Shown here: positions 50,455-58,440 of the stretch, in pieces | Numbering within the stretch: position 1 is the stretch's first letter | Layout: each line of letters begins with the position of its first letter | From: JADZAI01 sp046348585 | GTDB lineage: Bacteria > Pseudomonadota > Alphaproteobacteria > Micropepsales > Micropepsaceae | Assembly (NCBI GenBank): GCA_046348585.1 | Contig: JAXMDZ010000007.1 | Span: forward strand, 1 to 64,000 | Reading direction: 5' to 3' | DNA: 64,000 bases | Program-made: the position numbers and the translations under genes | The notes under the pieces: model-generated | Database searches by the model: none | The model's input: only the letters and a program-made list of their open reading frames with translations | What the model was told of the DNA's origin: nothing

Positions 50455-53400
50455 TCAGAACGAGGCCGAAACCCGCATATAGACGCGGCGGCCGAGGAAG
50501 TCGTAGCCGACGCCCCGCAGCGCGCCCGTGTTGTCGGTGGTGGCGACGGCGCCCGACACGTCCGGGTCCAGGAACTCGGGGTCCTGGTCGAAGATGTTGT
50601 CGACGCCCAGCGTCACCGACCAGTCCTCGCCCGGCGCATAGGTGACCGCCATCGAGTGCAGCCACTGCGACTCGGCGAAGGTCTTCTCCAGACGGTTTGC
50701 GCCCGAGGTGCAGGCCGGGTCGCGCGCCGTGCTGGGCGGCGGGTTGATCAGCGGACAGGTGTCGAACGCCGGATTGGCGTTCGCCAGGTCGGCCATGTGG
50801 CCGATGTAGCGGGCGCGCCACAGGACGCTCCACTCGCCCATCTCCGCGCCCATGTCGATCGTGCCCCGCCACTCCGGCGTACCGAAGCCGCCCTTGGCTT
50901 CCTCAAGCACGCCGAACGTCGTGACGTTGTTCTCCAGCGTCTGCGACAGCGACACGTCGAGCGTCAGCCCCAGCGTCTGGCCGAAGACGGTGACGTCCTG
51001 GCCGTAGAAGAGGTTGTAGTCGATGCCCTTGGTCGAGATCAGGCCGACATTGATGAAGCTGTTGTCGACCGTCTCGATCTGGCCGACATGCGAGCCGGAG
51101 GTGAAGCGCGTGATGCGGGCGCAATAGGGCGATCCCGGCGCCTTCTCGTAGCACTCGTCCAGGATATTGGCGACGCCGGGGCGTTCGATCGAGTTGGTGA
51201 TCTCGATGCCGTAATAGGTGAGCCCGAACTTCAGGTTCACGTCGTCCCAGAACGGCTGATCGAGCACGAAACCCAGCGAGAACGCCTTGGAGGTTTCGTC
51301 CTCAAGCTCCCTCGAACCGCCCGTGACGCTCTCGATGCTCTCCGTGCCGCCGAGGCCCAGCGTGAAGGGATCGAGGCCCTCCGCCTGGCAATTGGCGATC
51401 GCCTGCGCGCTGCGGCGGTCGTTGTCGGGATTGTAGACCGGACCGGGGTCGATCGCCGCCGCCGGCACGATGCAGGGATCGATCGAGGACGAGATGAAGC
51501 CCGTCTGGCGGCCGAGGAAGAATTCCCTGAGGTTCGGCGCGCGATAGGACGTGCCGTAGGTGCCGCGCAGCGTCAGCCACTCGGTCGGCGACCACAGCGC
51601 CTTCGCGCCATAGGTCCAGGCCTGGCCGTAATACTGGTGGTCGGTGAAGCGCCCCGAGAGGTTCACCACCAGATCCTTCGCCCATGGCGCATCCTTCAGG
51701 AAGGGCAGCTGGACTTCCGCGAAGCCTTCCGTGATGCGGGCCGAACCGGTCGCGCCGGCGTCGCTGAACGTGTTCTGAATCAGGCCGAAGCGCGCATTGT
51801 CGTCCGGAATCGAATCCAGCGTGTCCTTGCGATACTCGACGCCGATCAGCGCCTCGGCCATGCCACCCTGCAATTCGAACAGATCGCCCGCCGCATAGGC
51901 GTTGAACAGGATCTGCTTGGTCGTGGTGTTGAACTCGCGCTTGTCATAGAGGAACGCCTCCTCCGCCGCCGACAGGCGGCCGAGCCGCAGCGCCGAGTCC
52001 GAGAACAAATTGACGGGAACGCAGGCCGGCAGCGACGGATCGACGTCGGCGCCGCACTTGAAGACGCCGGGCGACGTCTCCTGCGTCGTGGTCAAAGACA
52101 GCTCCAGCAGGTCGGCGCGATAGCCGTGGCGGATCGATTGGCCTTCGGACTTCGTATAGACGAGCGTCGCCTCGTAGTGCCAGCTCGACCCTTCGAAGAA
52201 ATCGCCGCGCACGCCGCCGACGAAGCGGGCCTGCCACACGCGCACATGGTTGCGGTTGCGGTCGTTGTAGAGCATCAGCACCGGCCTTGCGTCGAGGCCG
52301 AAGGTCGCGTCGCCGAACGGATTGAACGGATTGGACGACGGCACGTCGAGGAAGAGCTGCGGCGTGGTCGTCGCGAAATGCTGCGTGCGGCGGTTATAGC
52401 CGAGCTCGAAGAAGAGCTGCGTCTGCGTCGCCTCGTCGAGCGTCGTGTCGCCGCGCGCGAACAGGCTGAAGGTCTCGCCGCCGGGCACCAGGTCGGAGTC
52501 GCGAACCCAGTCGAGCCGCGAATATTGCTCGTCGAGCAGATTGACCGCCTCGTCGCCCGGATTGGGCCCGATGCGCCGCGTGCGCGAGAAGCCGGGTAGC
52601 GCGAACACCGGATCGTTGGTGACGCCCGGCGTATAGAATCGCGACAGGCCGGCGACCGAGACATAGCCGCCCAGCGCCCCGAAGGCGTAGCAGTCCGAGC
52701 CCCAGCGCGGATCGAAGGTGTGTTCCTCGCCGGTGTTGATATCGACTTCGCGGTTATAGCCGTTCGGGCACTTGTCGGAGAAATCGCGCTCGCCATAGCT
52801 CAGCCGCTCGACATTGCGATACTCGGCCGCGACCAGGACGTTGCTGTTCTCGCCGGTATAGCCGTAGAGCCCGGCGATGTTCTGCGAGCGTCCGCCGCCG
52901 CCGGCGGTCGTGGGATAGTCCACCGTGCTCGACACCTTGAAGCCGTCGAACTTCTTGATCAGCTTCACGTTGACGACGCCCGCCACCGCGTCCGAGCCAT
53001 AGACCGACGACGCGCCGTCCAGCAGCACCTCGATACGGTCGATCAGCGACGATGGGATCAGGCCGACATCGGGCGACACCGGCGCGCCTTCGACGCCCGC
53101 CGGCGCCATACGGCGATCGTCGATCAGCACCAGCGTGCGCGACGGATCGAGATTGCGCAGATCGATCGACGAGACGCCGGGACCGCCCACCGCGACGAAC
53201 GAGCTCGACACCGAAGTGTCGATCTGCACGCCGTTCGCGGCGCTCACCGATTGCAGGATCTTCGAGGTGTCGATGAAGCCGAGTTCGCGCGCTTTCGCGC
53301 CGTCGATCACCTGCAAGGGCGAGGCGCTGTTGAAGGTCGTCTTGCGCAGGCGCGAGCCCGTGACGACGACCGTTTCCGCGCCTTCCGCTTCGGGCTGGGC

Positions 53401-53634
53401 GGCTTCGGCGGCGTCGGCCGCTTCGGCGTCCGCTCCGCCCGCGGCGGGCGTCGGCTGGGCGGCGGGCGGCGTGGCGGTGACGGGCGTTGCGGGCTGCGGA
53501 TCGGCGGCCTCAGCGGCCGTCAGAAGCGCCAACCCCGAAGCCCCGGCGAAAAGAAATGCGAAAAGGCGCGCGCTGGCGCGCGGCGAATAGGCATAGGACA
53601 AAGCGTGTTCCCCCGAACAGGAAAAGAGTGACAT
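50455..53634 (-). CDS. TonB-dependent receptor
   Basis: The product of 1059 residues has a signal peptide (ARLFAFLFAGASGLALLTAA), a Pro/Ala-rich linker, an N-terminal TonB-box-like AETVVVTGSRLRKT and plug features (DLRNLDPSRTLVLIDDRRM, VYGSDAVAGVVNVKLIKKF), then a long beta-barrel ending MRVSASF with the C-terminal Phe. The start at 53634 is chosen for signal-peptide fit; a longer frame to 53682 exists. The ligand is unknown; several Cys-containing loops (KCPNGYN, DCYAFG) suggest disulfides. No siderophore or vitamin genes lie nearby. Confidence 0.93.
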   Translation of the reverse strand: MSLFSCSGEHALSYAYSPRASARLFAFLFAGASGLALLTAAEAADPQPATPVTATPPAAQPTPAAGGADAEAADAAEAAQPEAEGAETVVVTGSRLRKTTFNSASPLQVIDGAKARELGFIDTSKILQSVSAANGVQIDTSVSSSFVAVGGPGVSSIDLRNLDPSRTLVLIDDRRMAPAGVEGAPVSPDVGLIPSSLIDRIEVLLDGASSVYGSDAVAGVVNVKLIKKFDGFKVSSTVDYPTTAGGGGRSQNIAGLYGYTGENSNVLVAAEYRNVERLSYGERDFSDKCPNGYNREVDINTGEEHTFDPRWGSDCYAFGALGGYVSVAGLSRFYTPGVTNDPVFALPGFSRTRRIGPNPGDEAVNLLDEQYSRLDWVRDSDLVPGGETFSLFARGDTTLDEATQTQLFFELGYNRRTQHFATTTPQLFLDVPSSNPFNPFGDATFGLDARPVLMLYNDRNRNHVRVWQARFVGGVRGDFFEGSSWHYEATLVYTKSEGQSIRHGYRADLLELSLTTTQETSPGVFKCGADVDPSLPACVPVNLFSDSALRLGRLSAAEEAFLYDKREFNTTTKQILFNAYAAGDLFELQGGMAEALIGVEYRKDTLDSIPDDNARFGLIQNTFSDAGATGSARITEGFAEVQLPFLKDAPWAKDLVVNLSGRFTDHQYYGQAWTYGAKALWSPTEWLTLRGTYGTSYRAPNLREFFLGRQTGFISSSIDPCIVPAAAIDPGPVYNPDNDRRSAQAIANCQAEGLDPFTLGLGGTESIESVTGGSRELEDETSKAFSLGFVLDQPFWDDVNLKFGLTYYGIEITNSIERPGVANILDECYEKAPGSPYCARITRFTSGSHVGQIETVDNSFINVGLISTKGIDYNLFYGQDVTVFGQTLGLTLDVSLSQTLENNVTTFGVLEEAKGGFGTPEWRGTIDMGAEMGEWSVLWRARYIGHMADLANANPAFDTCPLINPPPSTARDPACTSGANRLEKTFAESQWLHSMAVTYAPGEDWSVTLGVDNIFDQDPEFLDPDVSGAVATTDNTGALRGVGYDFLGRRVYMRVSASF

Positions 53635-53836
53635 CTCTTGCTGTTGTGAACACGCTTTCGGATGAGCCCCCTCATCCGGCAACGCACTCCGCGAGCTTCG
53701 CCCCTGCCGAGTCTTCTAACGGAGGCGCGGCGGCGTCAGCAATGCGCTCTCAAGTAACTGTGATCGAAACGTCGCATGGCGTCCGGCCTGTGTCTTCGCG
53801 GGCACAGCAACGCGCGACAAATGCGCGGCGCGCGGA

Positions 53837-54970
53837 TCAGGCGGCCTCGGGACGCGCGATCCAGCCGCCGCCCAGCACGCGGCCGCCGCCGTCCGGCGCA
53901 TAGAAGACACAGGCCTGGCCGGGCGCGATCCCGGCCTCGCCGCCGTGGATCGTGACCCGCGCGCCGCCCGCGCCGTCGGCCACGACCGCCGCTTCCACCG
54001 GCGGCCGCGTCGAGCGCACGCGGGCCAGCACCGTCATCGCTTCGCCCGGCGGCGGCGCGTTGCACAGCCAGTTGATCCGCCGCACCGCGAACATGCGCTG
54101 CGTCAGCGCCTCGCGCGGCCCCACGACGACGCGCCGGGTCCCCGGCTCCAGCCGCACCACATAGAGCGCCTGTCCGGCGGTCTTTAGGTCGAGCCCGCGC
54201 CGCTGGCCGATCGTGTAGTTGACGATGCCCTCGTGGCGGCCGAGCGCGCGGCCCTCCAGATCGACGATCTCGCCGGGCGCGGCGGCGTCGGCGCGCAGGC
54301 GGCGCACGATGTCGCCATAGCGCCCGTCCGGCACGAAGCAGATGTCCTGGCTGTCCGGCTTGTCCGCGACCCCAAGGCCGAAGCGCGCCGCCAGCTCGCG
54401 GGTTTCGCTCTTCGGCTTGTCGCCCAGCGGAAAGCGCACGAAATCGAGCTGCGCCTTGGTCATCGAGAACAGGAAATAGCTCTGGTCGCGGCTGGCGTCG
54501 GCGGCGCGGTGAAGTTCCGGCCCGTCCGGCCCTTCGACGCGCTTCACGTAGTGCCCGGTCGCCATCGCGTCCGCGCCCAGATCGCGGGCGACGGCGATGA
54601 GGTCGGTGAACTTCACCGTCTCGTTGCAGGTGACGCAGGGCACCGGCGTCTCGCCGTTCACATAGGCGTCGGCGAACGAGGCCATCACCGCGTCGCGGAA
54701 GCGCGCCTCGAAATCAAGGACATAATGGGGAATGCCGATCGCCGCCGCCGCCGTGCGGGCGTCGCGGATATCGGCTCCGGCGCAGCACGCCCCGCGCCGC
54801 TGCACCGCCGCCCCGTGGTCGTAGAGCTGGAGCGTCACGCCGACCGTGTCGTAACCGGCCTCCTTCAACAGCGCAGCCGTCACCGACGAGTCGACGCCGC
54901 CCGACATGGCGACGACGACACGGGTCTCCGCGCGGGGCTTGGCGAGGCCGAGATCGATCATCGGCGGCAC
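53837..54970 (-). CDS. mnmA: tRNA 2-thiouridine(34) synthase MnmA
   Basis: The 377-residue protein has the PP-loop SGGVDSSVTAALLKEAGYD, the catalytic Cys in PCVTCNETVKF, the second Cys in DSQDICFVPDGRYGDIVRR, and GIVNYTIGQRRGLD. It thiolates U34 of tRNA Glu, Gln and Lys using sulfur from a relay. The start ATG at 54970 lies 25 nt past the flgL stop, so it may be read from the flgKL promoter in part. Confidence 0.95.
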   Translation of the reverse strand: MPPMIDLGLAKPRAETRVVVAMSGGVDSSVTAALLKEAGYDTVGVTLQLYDHGAAVQRRGACCAGADIRDARTAAAAIGIPHYVLDFEARFRDAVMASFADAYVNGETPVPCVTCNETVKFTDLIAVARDLGADAMATGHYVKRVEGPDGPELHRAADASRDQSYFLFSMTKAQLDFVRFPLGDKPKSETRELAARFGLGVADKPDSQDICFVPDGRYGDIVRRLRADAAAPGEIVDLEGRALGRHEGIVNYTIGQRRGLDLKTAGQALYVVRLEPGTRRVVVGPREALTQRMFAVRRINWLCNAPPPGEAMTVLARVRSTRPPVEAAVVADGAGGARVTIHGGEAGIAPGQACVFYAPDGGGRVLGGGWIARPEAA

Positions 54971-54995
54971 ATATAGGGCGTGCCGCCGGGCGGCG

Positions 54996-55925
54996 CTACG
55001 TCGGCAGATAGTCGAGCAGCGTGAGGTTCTGGACCGTGGCGAAGGTCTTGGCCGAGGCCTGCAGCGCCGTCTGGGCGTTGTTCAGCTTGGTGATCGCCTC
55101 GGCCATATCGACATCCTCGATGTCGGAGATCAGCCCGGCGAGCGTGGCGCGGGTGTCGGCGTGCTGGTTCACGGCGTCGTCGGCCGCCCGGTAGGCGACG
55201 CCGTTGCGGGCCAGCGCCTCGTTGGCGTCCTGATAGGCCTGGGTGAGGCCGGGCAGCATCGTGGTCAGGAAGTCCGACTGCACCGTCGTCAGCTTATCGG
55301 CGATCGGACCGTTGACCCCGGCGTCGAACGCCCCGAGCTGGCGGATGATGTCGAACAGCGGCTGGCCGAGCGCGCTCGCCAGCTGGCCGAACTCGATGGT
55401 CTGGGCGTTGTCGATCTTGGCCGACTGGGCGACCGCGTTGTTCTGGAAGGCGTCGGCGGTCGCGGGCAGGGCGAGCAGGTCGGTCAGCGACTGCACCGTC
55501 ACCGGCGGCACATCCTGGCGGGTGCCGCCATAGATGTATTTGCCGTCGACCTGGGTGTTGAGGATCGAGACCATCCGCTTCACCGCGCCGTCCATCTCGG
55601 ACTTCAGCGCCAGCCCGCCATTGTTGGCGATGGCGTCGAGCACGGTCTGCTTCAGATCGCCGACCACGTCCGCCAGCTCCTCCATATGGGTGTTCTGGAG
55701 GTCGAGCCGCTGGCGCACCGACTTGGCCCCGGCGGCGAAGTCGGCGGCGCGCGAGTCGGCGGCCCGCGCCGCCAGCAGCGCGCCCAGATCGGACGGGGCG
55801 TCGGAGAATTCGTTGATGCGCTTGCCGGTCGCCACTTCGCGCTGGGCGTCGAACAGGTTGCGCTGCGAGCGCGTCAGCTCGCTCAGCATGGCCTGGCTCT
55901 GCATCATCGTGGCGACGCGTTCCAT
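54996..55925 (-). CDS. flgL: Flagellar hook-filament junction protein FlgL (HAP3)
   Basis: The 309-residue protein has the flagellin-like N-terminus (ATMMQSQAMLSELTRSQRNL), REVATGKRINEFSDAPSDLG typical of FlgL, the motif VDGKYIYGGT and a C-terminal helix (DMAEAITKLNNAQTALQASA). It joins the hook to the filament as HAP3. It is 17 nt downstream of flgK and shares its promoter region. Confidence 0.93.
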   Translation of the reverse strand: MERVATMMQSQAMLSELTRSQRNLFDAQREVATGKRINEFSDAPSDLGALLAARAADSRAADFAAGAKSVRQRLDLQNTHMEELADVVGDLKQTVLDAIANNGGLALKSEMDGAVKRMVSILNTQVDGKYIYGGTRQDVPPVTVQSLTDLLALPATADAFQNNAVAQSAKIDNAQTIEFGQLASALGQPLFDIIRQLGAFDAGVNGPIADKLTTVQSDFLTTMLPGLTQAYQDANEALARNGVAYRAADDAVNQHADTRATLAGLISDIEDVDMAEAITKLNNAQTALQASAKTFATVQNLTLLDYLPT

Positions 55926-55942
55926 GACGGTCCGTTCCCTTC

Positions 55943-58084
55943 TCAGCGCACCATGTTGAGCAGCTCGTCGTAGAGCTGCTGGGCGATCGAGATCAGCCGC
56001 GCGCCGGCGTTGTAGCCGCGCTGGAAGATCATCATGTTGGCGAGTTCCTCGTCCAGGTTGACGCCCTCCTTCGACGAGGCGCGCTCCTGCACCTCCGCCT
56101 TTAGCGACTTGGCGTCGAGCGCGGCGTCGGAAGCGGCGGCGGCGCGCTGGCCGATCGCCGCGACCAGCGCGGAGGCGTAGCCCGAAAGCGAATTGGTCTG
56201 GGCCGGCGCGAAACCGGCGGCGGCGAAGGAGAGGTTTCCGCCCGCCGCCTGCAAGGCCAGCGCGCCCTTGTTGTCGGCCGAAGCAAGAACCACGTCGCCG
56301 ATCGCCGTCGTCGGTCCAAGGTCGAGCTGCGCCAGCGGCATCAGCGAAGGCCGCGCCGCCAGCGACGGCTTCACGGTCAGCCCGGTGGCCTGCGCCATCT
56401 GGAAGCGCTGGCCGATGCCGAACATCTCGGTCAGCGAGAGGCTGGTGGAGCCGCGCACCGTGCCGTCGCCGAGGATCTCCAGCCGCTGCGTCGAACCGCC
56501 CGCCGGCGTGAACCCGATGGACCCGTCGGCATTGAGTGCGAAGCTGCCGGCCGACCCGGCAGCGGCGTTGAGGCCGGTCACCACGTCGGCGACCGTCGCG
56601 CCCGCAACCGTATAGGTGAAGCTCTGCGAAACGACGCCCTTGGCGTCGCGCAGCCCGAACTCGACCTGCTGCCCGGCGGTGAAGCCGTGCGCGTCCGCAC
56701 CCGTAAGGCCGGTGGCGAAGCTCGTCGGCACGCTCGACTGCAGAATGTCGTTCAGCCCGAACGTGTGGGCGAAGCCGCGCCCGGCGCGGCTCGACGGGGC
56801 CGTCGCGTCCTGCGAGATGGCGACGCCGTTGCCGCCGCTCGCGGTCATCGAGAGCACGCCGTTGGCGAAGGTCGCCGTGCCGACGCCGGTCAGCGCGGTA
56901 TTGAGCGCCGTGACGAACGAGCCGACCGTCGTGCCGGTCGCCGGTCCCGGCACGCCATCGACGGTCATCGTGCCGGCGGTGAAATCGACGTCGATCCGGC
57001 GCACCAGCTTGCCCTGCGGATCGACGACCGCGACCGAGGTCTTGCCGGAGAAATTGAGCGCATCGCCGGCCAGCAATCCGGTGTCGCGCCCGGTCAGCGC
57101 GCCGGGCGCGGGCCACGACGACGAAGCGTTCGAGGCCGCATTCATCGCCTCGGCCGCACCGGCGGCGAGCGCGCCGATCTGCTGGCCGATATTGGGCAGC
57201 GTCACGTCGCGCAGATCGAGCAGCGCCCGCAGCGCCCCGCCGGTGACATGGCGCTCCAGCGGTTCGGCCGGACCGATCTGGTCGCCGGTCGAGCTGTTGC
57301 GCCGGATCGTGGTGATCTCCGCGAACACGGTTTCGGCCGAGACGCGGTCGATGTCGTTGTGGGTGGCGACGGCGGCGCTGTCGCTGACCAACGTGTAGCC
57401 GGTCGGCGTCGTCACGCTCACCCGGCCGGAAGCGTCCTCGTCGACCCGCACCTCGATCAGCCCGGCGAGTTCGCGCAAGGCGGCGTCGCGCTCGTCGCGC
57501 AGCACGGACGAGCTGTTGCCGCCCAGCGTCGCATGCTGGATCGGCACGTTGAGTTCGGCGATCCGCGCCGTCAGCGTGTTGACGCGGGCGATGGTGGTGC
57601 CGATCTCGCCGTCGGCCTGGGCGCGCAATTCCTGCACGCGGTTGCCGAGATCGGCGACGCCCTGCGCGAAGCTTTTCAGCTTCTGCACGAAGTCGGCCTG
57701 CATCGCGGCCGAGGCCGGATCGGTGGCGAGCTGGGCGAGCCCTTCGGTGACGGCGGCGAGCCGCGAGGCCGGATCGCGGCCTTCCGCGACGCCGCCCATC
57801 GCCTTCTGCAACTGGTCGAGGAAGCGGTCGGCGGCGTCGCTCTCGCCCGCGCCGGACGAGGCGTTGAGCCGCTCGGCGTTGAGGAACAGATCGACCGCGC
57901 GCGTCACCGCGCCCAGATCGACACCGCCCAGGACGCCGCCGGGGGCCTGCGTCTTGAAGCCGACGACGCGGCGCACATAGTCCGGGGTGTTGACGTTCGA
58001 GATGTTCGAGGCAGTCGTCCGCAGCGCCGCCTGATTGGCGAGCAGCGCCGAAAGGCCGGTGCCGAGCAGCGCGTTTATCGACAT
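55943..58084 (-). CDS. flgK: Flagellar hook-associated protein FlgK (HAP1)
   Basis: The 713-residue protein starts with the rod/hook signature (LSALLANQAALRTTASNISN, VNTPDYVRRVVGFKTQ) and ends with VNLDEELANMMIFQRGYNAG and LISIAQQLYDELLNM. The central part is Gly/Ala-rich with several repeat-like domains. It forms the first junction after the hook. Its sigma-54-type promoter is likely 168 nt upstream (58252-58266). Confidence 0.94.
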   Translation of the reverse strand: MSINALLGTGLSALLANQAALRTTASNISNVNTPDYVRRVVGFKTQAPGGVLGGVDLGAVTRAVDLFLNAERLNASSGAGESDAADRFLDQLQKAMGGVAEGRDPASRLAAVTEGLAQLATDPASAAMQADFVQKLKSFAQGVADLGNRVQELRAQADGEIGTTIARVNTLTARIAELNVPIQHATLGGNSSSVLRDERDAALRELAGLIEVRVDEDASGRVSVTTPTGYTLVSDSAAVATHNDIDRVSAETVFAEITTIRRNSSTGDQIGPAEPLERHVTGGALRALLDLRDVTLPNIGQQIGALAAGAAEAMNAASNASSSWPAPGALTGRDTGLLAGDALNFSGKTSVAVVDPQGKLVRRIDVDFTAGTMTVDGVPGPATGTTVGSFVTALNTALTGVGTATFANGVLSMTASGGNGVAISQDATAPSSRAGRGFAHTFGLNDILQSSVPTSFATGLTGADAHGFTAGQQVEFGLRDAKGVVSQSFTYTVAGATVADVVTGLNAAAGSAGSFALNADGSIGFTPAGGSTQRLEILGDGTVRGSTSLSLTEMFGIGQRFQMAQATGLTVKPSLAARPSLMPLAQLDLGPTTAIGDVVLASADNKGALALQAAGGNLSFAAAGFAPAQTNSLSGYASALVAAIGQRAAAASDAALDAKSLKAEVQERASSKEGVNLDEELANMMIFQRGYNAGARLISIAQQLYDELLNMVR

Positions 58085-58131
58085 GACGGCTCTCCTCCGC
58101 GCGGGGCGCGCGCGGAATCTTTTTCCGGCGT

Positions 58132-58148
58132 GCGGCAGATTCTGCCGC
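58132..58148. promoter_or_regulatory. ftr-like (FlbD) palindrome upstream of flgK
   Basis: GCGGCA-GATTC-TGCCGC, a perfect 6-bp inverted repeat, has the same arms and spacing as the site at 11772. It lies between the flgK ATG and its sigma-54 promoter, about 100 nt downstream of the latter. Confidence 0.55.
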
Positions 58149-58251
58149 GCCGCGCGATACGGCTAACGTCCGCCAACCACCGTGTGGGGCGGAATTGCGC
58201 ATCGGGCCTTCGAGGCCGATCGGGTCCTCTCGAATCCATGCCCTTTCTTTT

Positions 58252-58266
58252 GCAATGGCCGCGCCA
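58252..58266 (-). promoter_or_regulatory. Sigma-54 promoter of flgKL
   Basis: The minus strand reads TGGCGC-N5-TTGC, a strong -24/-12 match, 168 nt upstream of the flgK ATG; this gives a long leader. Confidence 0.65.
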
Positions 58267-58286
58267 CGCTTTCGGGCGCAAACCCG

Positions 58287-58323
58287 CCCCGGCAGAATCG
58301 GCCAAGGCTGCATTTCCTGCCCC
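58287..58323. promoter_or_regulatory. ftr-like half sites between the divergent promoters
   Basis: CCCCGGCAGAATC (58287-58299) and TGCATTTCCTGCCCC (58309-58323) lie between the two sigma-54 elements. The second shares GCATTTCCTGCCC with the ftr-like site upstream of flagellin 2. They could serve both promoters. Confidence 0.4.
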
Positions 58324-58387
58324 GCTCTTGCACCGCCCGCATCGTGAAGCGGCCGGGGATTTCGGCGGATTTCCGCGCGGGCCTCGA

Positions 58388-58402
58388 TGGCCCCGCACTT
58401 GC
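58388..58402 (+). promoter_or_regulatory. Sigma-54 promoter of fliK-flgDE
   Basis: TGGCCC-N5-TTGC is a perfect -24/-12 core 38 nt before the fliK ATG. Confidence 0.75.
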
Positions 58403-58440
58403 TTGTGGCCCCAGGCCTATCGCCTTGACGGACCCCAGCG

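Larger units (their letters stand above)
58085..58440. other. 356-bp divergent flagellar control region
   Basis: This gap between flgK (-) and fliK (+) has no supported gene. It contains divergent sigma-54-type elements at 58252-58266 (-) and 58388-58402 (+), a perfect ftr-like palindrome at 58132-58148 and further half-sites near 58287-58323. Confidence 0.7.
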
